DNA of 44,520 bases, taken from assembly GCA_027061805.1 (NCBI GenBank), contig JAMOWA010000037.1:1-44520 (forward strand), given 5' to 3'. Source of the stretch: Thermoanaerobaculia bacterium. GTDB taxonomy: Bacteria; Acidobacteriota; Thermoanaerobaculia; Thermoanaerobaculales; Sulfomarinibacteraceae. Under the pieces are notes generated by a model. The model was not told the DNA's origin and made no database searches. It saw only the letters and a program-made list of their open reading frames with translations. The translations under genes were made by a program, and so were the position numbers. Below, in pieces: positions 1 to 7,630 of the stretch; position 1 is the stretch's first letter, and each line of letters opens with the position of its first letter.

Positions 1-52
1 TCCGTACGGCGTAGCGGGCCTGGTTCTCTCTCACGAACTCGAAGACTCCGGA
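1..52 (-). CDS. IS3-family transposase OrfB, N-terminal fragment (partial)
   Basis: In the -1 frame relative to orfA, the minus strand encodes VFEFVRENQARYAVR, which matches the usual OrfB beginning (a short helix with the FVxENxARY pattern preceding the HTH_21/integrase region). It runs off the left edge, so the DDE catalytic core is not visible. Given the overlap, expression is probably as an OrfAB fusion through programmed -1 frameshifting; I did not locate a convincing A-rich slippery site. Confidence 0.65.
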
Positions 53-345
53 GGGATCGAGCCGGTCTCCCGAGCGAACCAGGCCGCGGCTTTTGCCAGG
101 ATCTCCCGCTCTTCCTTGAGGCGGCGGACTTCCCGTCGAAGCTTCCGCAGCTCAGCCTTCTCTGACGACGTGAGGCCATCCTTGCGGCGGCCCTCGTCCA
201 GGTCCGCCTGGCGGACCCAGTTCCGGATGGCCTGGGCGGAAGGCTCGAACTCCCGGGCGAGCTCTTCCGGAGTCCTTCCAGAATGGACGAGCTCCACCAT
301 CTTCATCCGGAACTCGGCAGGGTACGGTGGTCGTGACCGTGGCAT
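31..345 (-). CDS. IS3-family transposase OrfA (helix-turn-helix subunit)
   Basis: This is a 104-residue protein starting at the ATG whose complement is 343-345; longer readings run into the IS leader. Residues about 8-50 form the HTH_Tnp_1 domain of IS3/IS911 OrfA (PYPAEFRMKMVELV, then the recognition segment SAQAIRNWVRQ). Residues about 58-90 form the usual leucine-zipper coiled coil ending in KAAAWFARE, the canonical OrfA tail. In this family OrfA binds the IS ends and is also made as an OrfAB fusion by -1 frameshifting; the orfB frame overlaps its end as expected. The upstream leader holds a strong hairpin (375-429). Confidence 0.9.
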   Translation of the reverse strand: MPRSRPPYPAEFRMKMVELVHSGRTPEELAREFEPSAQAIRNWVRQADLDEGRRKDGLTSSEKAELRKLRREVRRLKEEREILAKAAAWFARETGSIPPESSSS

Positions 346-374
346 CTGAGACTCCTTTCGCTTTCGGTGGCCGG

Positions 375-429
375 CCTGTGGGGTTGTGGAAAACGGGGCC
401 CCTTCCCCGTTTCCCACAGCCCCCACAGG
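375..429. repeat. Strong hairpin in the IS3 leader
   Basis: Arms 375-398 and 405-429 are near-perfect reverse complements (CCTGTGGGG...AAACGGGG against CCCCGTTT...CCCCACAGG) with a six-base loop. The hairpin lies between the IS end and the orfA start at 345, so it would form in the orfA 5' leader. Such leader structures can shield IS genes from read-through transcription; that role is inferred. Confidence 0.6.
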
Positions 430-479
430 CTCGACGACGACGAAAGCATCATAGTGTCCACCGAACCGGGGCAGGTCCA

Positions 480-931
480 GGTGAAGGCGTTTGCCATCGA
501 GCGGGTGCTGATCGCCTACGACCGTGACGAGGCGGGGGACCGGGCGGCGAGGGCGCTTTCGGAGAGGCTGGCGGCGGAGGGGGTCGCGAGCTACCGGGTG
601 CTCTTCCCCAAGGGGATGGACGCCAACGAGTACGCGGTGAAGGTGAAGCCGGCGGAGCAGTCGCTGGCGGTGTTGCTGAGGAGCGCGGAGCACATGGCCG
701 GCCCGATGGTCACGGTGGTCAACGTGCCGGAGGGCACTTCTTCTTTAGCTGCTGAAGAGGCAGCGGCCAAGGGGGAAGCCGGGGACGGCGAGAGCGCCGG
801 GGATGGCCGGAGCGTCCCGGTCTCCGGGGCGGCCGGCCCAGAGACTCCCGACTCCCGTCCCTCCCTCCCGGACTCCCGTCTCGATCTCGGATCACGAGAT
901 CGTCATCACCCTGGGGGATCGCCGCTGGCCC
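480..931 (+). pseudogene. Toprim-domain (primase-like) protein, 3' remnant truncated by IS3
   Basis: From 480 the frame encodes a Toprim half-domain: VLIAYDRDEAGDRAA (the DxD-type metal-binding motif) and LFPKGMDANEYAV, as in DnaG-like or CHC2/Toprim proteins of plasmids and integrative elements. The 5' part is missing, apparently displaced by the IS3 insertion. After an acidic and Pro/Ser-rich linker, the segment EIVITLGDRRW (about 895-928), which looks like the family's next conserved strand, is encoded in a different frame and quickly meets a stop. The gene is therefore broken at both ends. A long open frame (367-1206) joins the remnant to istB sequence but begins inside the IS. Confidence 0.6.
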
Positions 932-1206
932 GGGTGATCGAGCGGGTGTGCGAGGCGGAGGCGGGTTTCCGGGAGGAGCGGCGGGTGCGGACCGCGTTGA
1001 AGCTCAGCGGCCTCCAGGGAGGGAAGACTCTGGTGGACAGCTTCGACTTCAGCTTTCAGCGAGGAGTGGACCGGCGGCAGATCGAGCTGCTGGCCACCGC
1101 GATCCTCGACCGCCTGCTGCACCACTGCCACGTGGTCCAGATCGACGGCGAGAGCTACCGCCTCAAGGACCTCGAACGCAGACTCGGCTCCGGAAACAAC
1201 GGATGA
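928..1206 (+). pseudogene. IS21-family istB, internally deleted
   Basis: The translation contains the IstB N-terminal signature (ERRVRTALKLSGL, KTLVDSFDFSF, DRRQIELLAT) joined directly to the IstB C-terminal signature (AILDRLLHHCHVVQI, GESYRLKD). The whole AAA+ ATPase core with Walker A and B, about 150 residues in intact IstB, is missing. The frame stays open across the deletion, so a short chimeric protein could be made, but it cannot act as the IstB helper ATPase. The IS21-like terminal repeats at 1335-1384 lie downstream as expected. Confidence 0.75.
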
Positions 1207-1241
1207 GACCCGCAAGAAGACCACGACTCATTCGCGGCGGC

Positions 1242-1263
1242 CCTGCCCCCCTCGGGGGGCAGG
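1242..1263. terminator. GC hairpin downstream of istB remnant
   Basis: Ten-base arms CCTGCCCCCC (1242-1251) and GGGGGGCAGG (1254-1263) are perfectly complementary, with only TC between them. There is no U-tract, so intrinsic termination is uncertain; it may be a cruciform or part of the IS21 end. Confidence 0.4.
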
Positions 1264-1275
1264 CTGTCCCCTTCC

Positions 1276-1289
1276 AAAGGAGGTGATCC
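1276..1289 (+). promoter_or_regulatory. Perfect extended Shine-Dalgarno sequence (14 nt)
   Basis: AAAGGAGGTGATCC is the exact complement of the conserved 16S rRNA 3' end. A GTG follows at 1294, but the frame it opens runs through the IS21 terminal repeats and antisense to the GMC oxidoreductase gene, so no credible product is attached. It may be an IS leftover or an antisense relic. Confidence 0.35.
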
Positions 1290-1334
1290 CCCCGTGTCCC
1301 GCCCCAGGCCGACCGACACCCCCCTGGGATCCAT

Positions 1335-1384
1335 GCGGGAATCTGGGTGTCCCCCAACTGCGGGATCCTGGGTGTCCCTTGACA
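1335..1384. repeat. IS21-type terminal direct repeats and element end
   Basis: Two copies of GCGGGA(A/T)(T/C)CTGGGTGTCCC occur at 1335-1354 and 1360-1379 with a 25-bp period. The outer one is followed by TTGACA, so the minus strand starts TGTCAAGGGACACC at 1384. Multiple repeats inside a TG-starting end are typical of IS21-family termini, and this lies just beyond the istB remnant. The opposite end is not present. Confidence 0.6.
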
Positions 1385-1479
1385 GCTGGCGGAGGCATAG
1401 ACGATGCGCCAGTGGTGGAGGCGATCTCTGTCCCGGACCCTGTGCGGCCCCCGAACCCCGTCGCCGACCTCCGCCGTCG

Positions 1480-3090
1480 CTACGCTCCCACCGGCGGGAA
1501 CCTGCTGTTCACCCACTCCGCCAGGGCGGTGATGGTGAGCGAGGGGTTCACTCCCAGGTTGGCGCCGATCATGGACCCGTCGATCACGTGGAGGCCGGGG
1601 TGGCCGAAGACCTCGGCGTTCACGTCGATGACGCCCTCCTCGGGCGTGCCGGCCATGGCGCAGCCACCCAGGATGTGGGCGGTGGTGGAGGTGTCCAGGA
1701 GCACCTCGTTGAGGGTGCTGGAGGGGATGCCGTCCACCTCCCGGGCCAGCTCCCGCGCCACCTGGTTGGCCAGGGGGATGTAGGAGGGGATGCCGGGCTG
1801 GCCGGGGTCGGGCCGGGAGGTGACGGTCCTCGCGAAGGGCCAGAGGACCAGGCGGCGCTTCACCAGCCGCGTGTGGTTGTCCAGGGTCTGCATCACCAGC
1901 AGCACGAAGGAACTCTCCGCCTTGCCCCAGGGCTTGTGGATCCGGAGGAACTGGAGGGGGTGCCGCAGCACGTTGCCCAGCCAGCGGAGCTGGCGCGGCA
2001 TGCCGGGGCCGCCGTCGGTGAGGAGGGTGCCCAGGAGGAGCATCACGTCCGAGCCCCTGGGGAAGCGGACGGGCTCCATGTGGGTGACGTCGTCCATCTC
2101 GGCCTTGGAGGCGATGGCGATGCCCTTCCAGAGGTCCTTCTGGGAGCGCGAGGTGATCCCCAGCAGGGCCTCGGAGTTGGTGCGGACGTAGTTGCCGATC
2201 TGGTCGGAGACGTGGGGCAGCGCGCCGGTCTCCCTGCACTTCATGAGCAGCGGCACCGTGCCCAGCACTCCCGCCGAGAGGACGACCCTGCGGGCCGTGA
2301 GCGCGCCGCGCTCGGCACCGATCCGCCTCGTGGAGCGCTTCCAGATCAGGCGGTACCCGCCTCCGGGGAGGGGCTCGATGAGGTCGACCCGGGTCTCGGG
2401 CACGATCCGGGCGCCGCGCTTCTCCGCCAGGAAGAGGTAGTTCGTGTCCAGGGTGTTCTTGCCGCCGTCGCGGCAGCCCACCATGCAGGCTCCGCAGAGG
2501 GTGCAGCCCACCCGGGGAGGGCCCTCGCCTCCGAAGTAGGGATCGGGGGACTCCTCGCCCGGCTCCCCGAAGAAGATGCCCACCGGGGTCTTCTCGAAGG
2601 TGTGGCCCCGCCCGTGGGCCTCGGCCACGCGGCGGAGGGCCTCGTCGGCCTGCCAGGTGGAGTGCTCCCGGGTGGTCCCCAGCATCCGGCGGGCCTCGGC
2701 GAAGTGGCGCGGCATCTCCGAGCGCCAGTCGGCGAGCTCCTTCCAGAGCGGATCGTCCCAGACCACGTCGGGCGGGTGGTAGTGGGTGTTGGCGTAGAGC
2801 AGGCTGCCGCCCCCCACGCCGATGCCGTGCATCACCAGCACCTCCCTGAGGAGGTGGAGCCGCCAGGTGCCGTAGCAGCCCAGCCAGGGGAGCCAGAACT
2901 GCCTGCGGATGTTCCAGTTGGTGGTGGGGAAGTCCTCGGGCTGCCAGCGCCTGCCCTTCTCGAGCACGGTGACCCGGTAGCCCTTCTCGGTCAGGCGCAG
3001 TGCGGTGACCGCACCACCGAAGCCGGATCCGACGATGGCCACGTCCGTGTCGAAGGTGCTGGAACGATTCGACATCTGCTCATCCATCAC
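1480..3090 (-). CDS. GMC-family FAD oxidoreductase (cholesterol-oxidase-like)
   Basis: This 536-residue protein has an N-terminal Rossmann FAD motif (VAIVGSGFGG, residues about 18-27), a GGGSLLYANT flavin-contact segment near 93-102 and a C-terminal GMC domain with GGCAMAGTPEEGVID and the closing NPSLTITALAEW. Cys196, Cys199, Cys202 and Cys206 (CTLCGACMVGC) form the Cys-rich insertion seen in the ChoD/cholesterol-oxidase-like branch. The family oxidises alcohols, including sterols, with FAD; the substrate here is unknown. It has no obvious signal peptide. It stands alone, divergent from the gene at 3192. Confidence 0.85.
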   Translation of the reverse strand: MMDEQMSNRSSTFDTDVAIVGSGFGGAVTALRLTEKGYRVTVLEKGRRWQPEDFPTTNWNIRRQFWLPWLGCYGTWRLHLLREVLVMHGIGVGGGSLLYANTHYHPPDVVWDDPLWKELADWRSEMPRHFAEARRMLGTTREHSTWQADEALRRVAEAHGRGHTFEKTPVGIFFGEPGEESPDPYFGGEGPPRVGCTLCGACMVGCRDGGKNTLDTNYLFLAEKRGARIVPETRVDLIEPLPGGGYRLIWKRSTRRIGAERGALTARRVVLSAGVLGTVPLLMKCRETGALPHVSDQIGNYVRTNSEALLGITSRSQKDLWKGIAIASKAEMDDVTHMEPVRFPRGSDVMLLLGTLLTDGGPGMPRQLRWLGNVLRHPLQFLRIHKPWGKAESSFVLLVMQTLDNHTRLVKRRLVLWPFARTVTSRPDPGQPGIPSYIPLANQVARELAREVDGIPSSTLNEVLLDTSTTAHILGGCAMAGTPEEGVIDVNAEVFGHPGLHVIDGSMIGANLGVNPSLTITALAEWVNSRFPPVGA

Positions 3091-3191
3091 GAGGTCCTCC
3101 CCGTCCGGGCCCGGTCGAGTCTACCAGGGTTGCCGCGGTGTGGCGAGCCTCTTGGAACGGTGCGGCACGATGCGGAGGGTATACTCGGGCC

Positions 3192-3656
3192 ATGAAGGTG
3201 CAGACGGTCGCGCTGGTGGCGCTTCTGGGTGTCGTGGGGACCGGTGCCGGGTGGTCCCAGGCCCCCTCGCAGGTGGAGCTCGAGCTGGTTCACCCCGACG
3301 GCACGCCGGTGGCCTGGGACCGGTGGATCGCCGCCAACGGTCCCGTGGCCCTGGTGGTGTGGGCCTCGTGGGCCCCCCGTTCGGGAGAGGTTCTCGAGGA
3401 GCTCGGGGAGCTCCGGCGCGTGGCCGCCGGGAAGGGGCTGTCGCTGGCCCTGGTGGCGGTCCAGGAGGAGGCGGCGGACTCCCGGAAGGCACTGGAGGGC
3501 CACGACGTGACCTGGTTCCACGACGGGAGGGGCACCGTTCTCAAGCGCTTCCGCGTGGTCCGGGTTCCTTCGGTGGTGATCCTGGACGCGGCGGGCCGGG
3601 TGGAGGGCCGCCTGGATGCCTCGGCCGGAGCGCTGGACTCGTGGGAGCCGCGGTGA
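3192..3656 (+). CDS. Secreted thioredoxin-fold protein lacking the CxxC motif
   Basis: This 154-residue protein has a signal peptide (MKVQTVALVALLGVVGTGAG, cleavage probably after GWSQA). The rest follows a TlpA/redoxin layout: a strand leading to WASWAPRSG where TlpA proteins have WASWCxxC, and the cis-proline segment RVPSVVIL near 120. Both redox cysteines are replaced (Ala61, Ser64), so it should not be a dithiol oxidoreductase; a binding or scaffold role is possible. The ATG at 3192 is chosen because it starts the signal peptide. The stop overlaps the next start (GTGA), which suggests co-translation with the M23 lipoprotein. Confidence 0.65.
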   Translation: MKVQTVALVALLGVVGTGAGWSQAPSQVELELVHPDGTPVAWDRWIAANGPVALVVWASWAPRSGEVLEELGELRRVAAGKGLSLALVAVQEEAADSRKALEGHDVTWFHDGRGTVLKRFRVVRVPSVVILDAAGRVEGRLDASAGALDSWEPR

Positions 3657-4876
3657 GGCGTCTCGCCGTCACCGGGCTCGTCCCGGTGCTCGTGGTGCTC
3701 GCCGCCTGTGGCGGACCCGCCGTGGCGGGGCGGGTGCACCGCCCGGACGCCTTCGTGGAGGTGGAGCCCCTGCGGCTGAGCGGATCGCGGGCCACGGCCC
3801 GGGTGGGTCCCGGCGACACCCTGGAGAGCCTCTGCCGCACGGTGGCCGGCGACGCCTGGCACCCGTGGAGCTCCAGCCTGGCGGAGATCGTGGACCCCCG
3901 GAGCCTGCGGCCCGGGATGGTGCTGGAGGGCTACCGTGACCCTGCCGGCAGCCTCCAGGGGATGACGCTCACCCTGGATCGCCGGACCACCGTGCACGTG
4001 CGTCGCGAGGAGGACGGCACCCTCCGGTCGTGGCGCGAGGAGATCCCGCTCGGCCGCGACCTGGTCCGTCTGGAGGGCGTGGTGGAGAGCTCGCTCTTCG
4101 AGGCGGTGGAGCGGTCCGGCGGGGACGCGGAGCTGGCGGTCCGGCTGGCCCGGATCTTCCAGTGGGACGTGGACTTCTTCAGGGACCTCCGGAAGGGGGA
4201 CCGCTTCGTGGTGGTGGCGGACCGTCTCACCGTGGAGGGCCAGCCCTTCGGGTGGGGCACCATCTTCGCGGCCCGTTTCGTCAACGACGGACGCGTGCTG
4301 AACGCCGTGGCCTACCCCGACGGCAAGGGACGGCTCAACTACTTCGACCTGGAGGGGCGCCCGCTGCGCAAGCAGTTCCTCAAGGCTCCCCTGGAGTTCT
4401 CCAGGATCACCTCCGGCTTCTCCCTGAAACGGTTCCACCCCGTGCTCAAGCGGCGCATGCCCCACTACGGCGTGGACTACGGGGCCCCGGTGGGGACCCC
4501 GGTCCACGTGACCGCCGACGGCGTGGTGCGCTTCGTGGGCCGCAAGGGCGGCGCCGGCAAGATGATCTCGGTGCGGCACGCCAACGGCTACGAGACCAAC
4601 TACCTCCACCTGAGCCGCTACGCGAAGGGGATCCGCAAGGGCGTCCGTGTCCACCAGGGCCAGGTGATCGGCTACGTGGGCAAGACGGGCTGGGCCACCG
4701 GGCCGCACCTGGACTACCGTGTCCGGCTCAACGGGAAGTGGATCAACCCGCTCCGGATCGCCTCCCCGCCGGCGAAGCCCATCGAGGCGGGGCGGCTGCG
4801 CCGCTTCCTGTCGCACGCCATCGCCGTCCAGGCCCTGCTGGACGGCAAGGAGCCACCCGCCGGTGCCGCCTGTTGA
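3653..4876 (+). CDS. M23-family (LytM-type) lipoprotein with variant metal site
   Basis: This 407-residue protein starts at a GTG overlapping the previous stop. A lipobox (VVLAAC, Cys19) predicts a lipoprotein. Residues about 48-92 resemble the LysM-like/OapA region found before M23 domains. The M23 fold has HYGVD (His271, Asp275) and YLHL (His319). The family's final HxH reads HLD (His352-Leu-Asp354), so the usual third zinc ligand is replaced by Asp. This could mean altered metal binding or a non-catalytic LytM factor acting in cell-wall remodelling. I recall this HLD form from other M23 proteins, so it may be a subgroup rather than decay. Confidence 0.8.
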   Translation: MRRLAVTGLVPVLVVLAACGGPAVAGRVHRPDAFVEVEPLRLSGSRATARVGPGDTLESLCRTVAGDAWHPWSSSLAEIVDPRSLRPGMVLEGYRDPAGSLQGMTLTLDRRTTVHVRREEDGTLRSWREEIPLGRDLVRLEGVVESSLFEAVERSGGDAELAVRLARIFQWDVDFFRDLRKGDRFVVVADRLTVEGQPFGWGTIFAARFVNDGRVLNAVAYPDGKGRLNYFDLEGRPLRKQFLKAPLEFSRITSGFSLKRFHPVLKRRMPHYGVDYGAPVGTPVHVTADGVVRFVGRKGGAGKMISVRHANGYETNYLHLSRYAKGIRKGVRVHQGQVIGYVGKTGWATGPHLDYRVRLNGKWINPLRIASPPAKPIEAGRLRRFLSHAIAVQALLDGKEPPAGAAC

Positions 4877-5861
4877 GGCCTTTGCGCCGTGCCGTGCCGA
4901 CCTGGCCGGTGGGACGCTGGACATCTGGCCCCTGGGGATCCTCCACCCCGGCTCCCTGACGGTGAACGCGGCGTTGCCGCTGGGTGTCCGCCTGATCGTC
5001 GAGCCCGGCGGTGCGCCGGAGGGGGCCGTGCTCCACTCGGTCGGGGGGGGGAAGGAACGGCTCCTCGGCCCCGCAGAGGCCGCCACCGACCTCACCGCCG
5101 CCGTGGTGTTCCACCTCCGGCCCGCTGCGGGCGTGGCCGTCAGGGTGCTGGAGCAGGCCCCGGTGGGCTCGGGGCTGGGCGGCTCCTCGGCCTACGGCAT
5201 GGCGCTGGCCAGCGCGCTGCTGGCCCTGGAGGGGAGGACCGTGGAGGCCGCCCGGCTGGTGGCGGTGGTGCGGGACCTCGAGGCCAGGGTGCTCGGGGCC
5301 CCGGCGGGGTGCCAGGATCACTGGGCCGCCGTGAAGGGCGGCGTGCTCGCCGTGCACCTGGAACCCGGCGGCGAGAGGGTCGAGCGTCTCGCGGTCGATC
5401 CCGCGTGGCTGGCGGAGCGGCTCACGGTCTTCTACACCGGGATCACCCACCACTCCGGGATGGTCAACTGGGAGGTGATCCGGAGGCGCCTGGAAGGCGA
5501 CCCGGCCACGACAGCCGCCCTCGAGGCCATCGCCGCCGCGGCCCGGGACTGCCGGGCGGCGCTGCTGGCGGAGGACGAGGCGGGTGTGGGAGCCGCCATC
5601 GTGGCGGAGTGGACGGCCCGGAGGACGCTGGCCCCCGAGGTCAGCCCCCCGGAGCTGGAGCGGGTGGTGGAGGCGGGCCTGGGCGCGGGCGCCCTGGCGG
5701 TGAAGGCCTGCGGGGCGGGTGGTGGCGGGAGCGTGCTGCTGTGGCACGGTCCCGGCCTTCGTGAAACCCTGGCAACGGCGCTGGCGGTCGCCGCGCCGGG
5801 AGGTGGGGTGCTCGCCTCGGGGGTCTCGGAACGGGGCGTCGTGGTCACGCCCCTGGGCTGA
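4863..5861 (+). CDS. GHMP-family sugar kinase
   Basis: This 332-residue protein starts at a GTG preceded by AAGGAG about ten bases upstream; the start lies inside the end of the M23 gene (14-base overlap). The GHMP ATP-binding motif PVGSGLGGSSA is at residues 100-110. The N-terminal substrate strand (APCRADLAGGTLDIWPL) and the C-terminal glycine-rich KACGAGGGGSVLL complete the family pattern. It most resembles the galactokinase / D-glycero-D-manno-heptose 7-phosphate kinase side of the superfamily rather than mevalonate kinase. The exact sugar cannot be told. The tight overlaps place it in the unit with the two envelope proteins. Confidence 0.8.
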   Translation: MPPVEAFAPCRADLAGGTLDIWPLGILHPGSLTVNAALPLGVRLIVEPGGAPEGAVLHSVGGGKERLLGPAEAATDLTAAVVFHLRPAAGVAVRVLEQAPVGSGLGGSSAYGMALASALLALEGRTVEAARLVAVVRDLEARVLGAPAGCQDHWAAVKGGVLAVHLEPGGERVERLAVDPAWLAERLTVFYTGITHHSGMVNWEVIRRRLEGDPATTAALEAIAAAARDCRAALLAEDEAGVGAAIVAEWTARRTLAPEVSPPELERVVEAGLGAGALAVKACGAGGGGSVLLWHGPGLRETLATALAVAAPGGGVLASGVSERGVVVTPLG

Positions 5862-5867
5862 TCGCCC

Positions 5868-6062
5868 TCAGAACATCCCGCCGGCTGCGGAGGGGCGGGC
5901 GGCGGCGCGGGCCGCGGAGCGGCGGCGCTCGTCCGAGGCCAGGTGGCAGTGCTTGTACTTCCTGCCACTGCCACACCAGCAGATGTCGTTCCTGCCGAGC
6001 TCCACGTCGGGGGGCGGGGTGGGGCGGGCCAGCAGCTTCTTGACGGCTCCGAGTACGCTCAT
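5868..6062 (-). CDS. SEC-C zinc-binding mini-protein
   Basis: This 64-residue protein has a central SEC-C motif: [18 protein letters not shown], with CxC followed by a Cys-His pair that binds zinc. In SecA the same motif binds SecB and ribosomes; free-standing SEC-C proteins are common and mostly uncharacterised. The tail is Ala/Arg-rich. It converges with the GHMP kinase gene six bases away. Confidence 0.75.
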   Translation of the reverse strand: MSVLGAVKKLLARPTPPPDVELGRNDICWCGSGRKYKHCHLASDERRRSAARAAARPSAAGGMF

Positions 6063-6295
6063 GGTCGGGGGTCTCCTGGTGGATTCTGCGGCCCTGGGGC
6101 GCAGGATTCGGCCGGGATCCTACTGGATCGGGACGATTCAGTCAACAGGGGGAGGTGAGGACGTGAGGGGGTGAAGACGTGAGGACGTCATGAGGTGAAG
6201 AGTGAAGGTGAAGCAGGAATGGCAGCGTTCTACCTCACGTCGGGCGGAATCCCTGTCCGCGGCCCCGACCGTGCCCCTGCCCCTGACCCTGTCCG
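6063..6295. repeat. Intergenic degenerate repeats (GTGAGGACGTGAGG type)
   Basis: No gene is seen. The left half (about 6154-6215) is built of imperfect GTGAGGACG/GTGAAG units. The right half (about 6255-6320) is made of C-rich hexamer-like units (ACCGTGCCCCTGCCC), whose reverse complement resembles the G-rich tract near 28.92-28.98 kb. The downstream MFS gene appears to run its C-terminus into this tract. Confidence 0.55.
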
Positions 6296-7597
6296 TTACC
6301 GTGACCGTGCCCGTGTCGGATTCTCCCCAGCGCCACCGCGCCCCTGCTCCCCATTGGGTGGGTGGGGGACCTCCTCACCTCCCAACCTCCCCCCTCCCGG
6401 CCTCCCGAAGGCCGGCGCCAGCAGCTGGAACCCGGCCAGGAGCACGAGGCCCACGAGGCCCGCCGCGGTCCAGAGAGCCGCGGGCCCGAGACGGGAGTAG
6501 ATGGCCCCGCCCAGGATGGGGGCCACCACGAAGGCCGAGGAGAAGGTCAGCGCGTAGGCGCCCATGTAGCGGCCGGCGGCCTCCCGGGGCGCCCGGCGGG
6601 CCACGATGGAGTTGGCAAGGGGGAGGCTGAGCATCTCCCCCAGGGACCAGACGGCGGTGGAGAGCAGCGCGAGCCCCATGCCGCGGCCCAGGGGCAGGAT
6701 GGCGAACCCGGCGCAGACCAGGAAGGACCCCAGGCCCGCGAGGCGCACGGGGTCCAGATGCTCCACCGAACGGAGCAGCAGCATCTCGAAGACCACGATG
6801 AGCCCGGCATTGAAGGCGAGGACCAGGCCGATGGAGCTCTCCGGCAGACCGTAGGCCTCCCGCAGGAAGGGCGGGAAGGTGGTGAAGACCTGGAAGAAGA
6901 CCAGCGCCAGCAGGAAGACGAGGCCGAGGAACAGGAGGAAGGGGCCGTCGGTCCACGGGGGGCGTGCGGGCGCCGCATCGCGGCGGGGTGCGGGGGTGCC
7001 GAGGGCCTCCCGGGGGAGCGTGGCGAGGAGCAGGAGCGCGGCGGCCCAGCACGTGAGCCCGTCCCCCAGGAAGAGCCAGCGGTAGTGGCTGGTGGCCAGG
7101 AAGCCGCCCACGGCCGGGCCGATCCCCATGCCCAGGTTCACGGCGAGGCGGACCAGGGCGAAGGCCCGCGCCTGGACCTCCGGGGGGGAGGCCAGGGCCA
7201 CGGCGGTCATGAGCGCAGGGCGGAAGGACTCGGCCACGGTGCTGACGAGGAAGATGGCGGGCAGCAGCGCCCGGAAGGTGGTGAGAGAGGGCAGGGCCAT
7301 GAGCCCGGCCCCGGCCAGGAGCAGGGAGAGCAGGAGGACGCGGACCGGGCCGATCCGGTCGGACAGCCAGCCGCCGGAGAAGGACCCGGCCACCGAGCCG
7401 GCACCGTACATGGCCAGCACCGTGGCCGCCCGCTCCACGGAAAAGCCGAGCTCCCGGGTGAGGTAGAGGGAGAGGAAGGGGAGCACCATGGTGCCGGCCC
7501 GGTTCACCAGCAGGCCCCCCGCGAGGATCCACACCCTCGTGGGGAGCCCGGAGAAGGCCCGCCGGTAGGCGCCCAGGACCGTCGCGAGACCGCTCAC
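6296..7597 (-). CDS. MFS transporter
   Basis: This 433-residue integral membrane protein has about 12 hydrophobic segments. The MFS loop 2-3 motif GGWLSDRIGPVRV lies around residue 75-90. The first half begins after a short cytoplasmic N-terminus (VWILAGGLLVNRAG). The last 35-40 residues are Gly/Pro/Arg-rich and are encoded by intergenic-type repeat sequence, so the stop has probably moved and the functional protein likely ends near residue 395. The start is 33 bases after the btuC stop, so it may be the last gene of the B12-controlled operon. The substrate is unknown. Confidence 0.8.
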   Translation of the reverse strand: MSGLATVLGAYRRAFSGLPTRVWILAGGLLVNRAGTMVLPFLSLYLTRELGFSVERAATVLAMYGAGSVAGSFSGGWLSDRIGPVRVLLLSLLLAGAGLMALPSLTTFRALLPAIFLVSTVAESFRPALMTAVALASPPEVQARAFALVRLAVNLGMGIGPAVGGFLATSHYRWLFLGDGLTCWAAALLLLATLPREALGTPAPRRDAAPARPPWTDGPFLLFLGLVFLLALVFFQVFTTFPPFLREAYGLPESSIGLVLAFNAGLIVVFEMLLLRSVEHLDPVRLAGLGSFLVCAGFAILPLGRGMGLALLSTAVWSLGEMLSLPLANSIVARRAPREAAGRYMGAYALTFSSAFVVAPILGGAIYSRLGPAALWTAAGLVGLVLLAGFQLLAPAFGRPGGGRLGGEEVPHPPNGEQGRGGAGENPTRARSR

Positions 7598-7630
7598 GGG
7601 GCCGACCGTACTCCATCGGGGGCGCCGGCG

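Larger units (their letters stand above)
1..479 (-). mobile_element. IS3-family insertion sequence, orfA-side end (cut by window edge)
   Basis: The stretch carries an IS3-type orfA, the start of an orfB in the -1 frame and, at 454-479, a terminal sequence. Read on the minus strand it starts TGGACCTGCCCCGG and continues to a GGTGGACAC motif, which resembles IS3-family inverted repeats that begin with TG. To its right, coding sequence for a Toprim domain starts immediately in an open frame, so the element appears to be inserted in that gene. Only one end is visible; the other terminal repeat and any target duplication lie left of position 1. The subgroup cannot be assigned from this fragment. 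Confidence 0.8.

Noticed and set aside
1276-1300. Fragment of a 16S rRNA gene end on the minus strand
   Set aside because: Identity to the rRNA tail stops at 14 bases on one side and is poor on the other; no further rRNA sequence is present.
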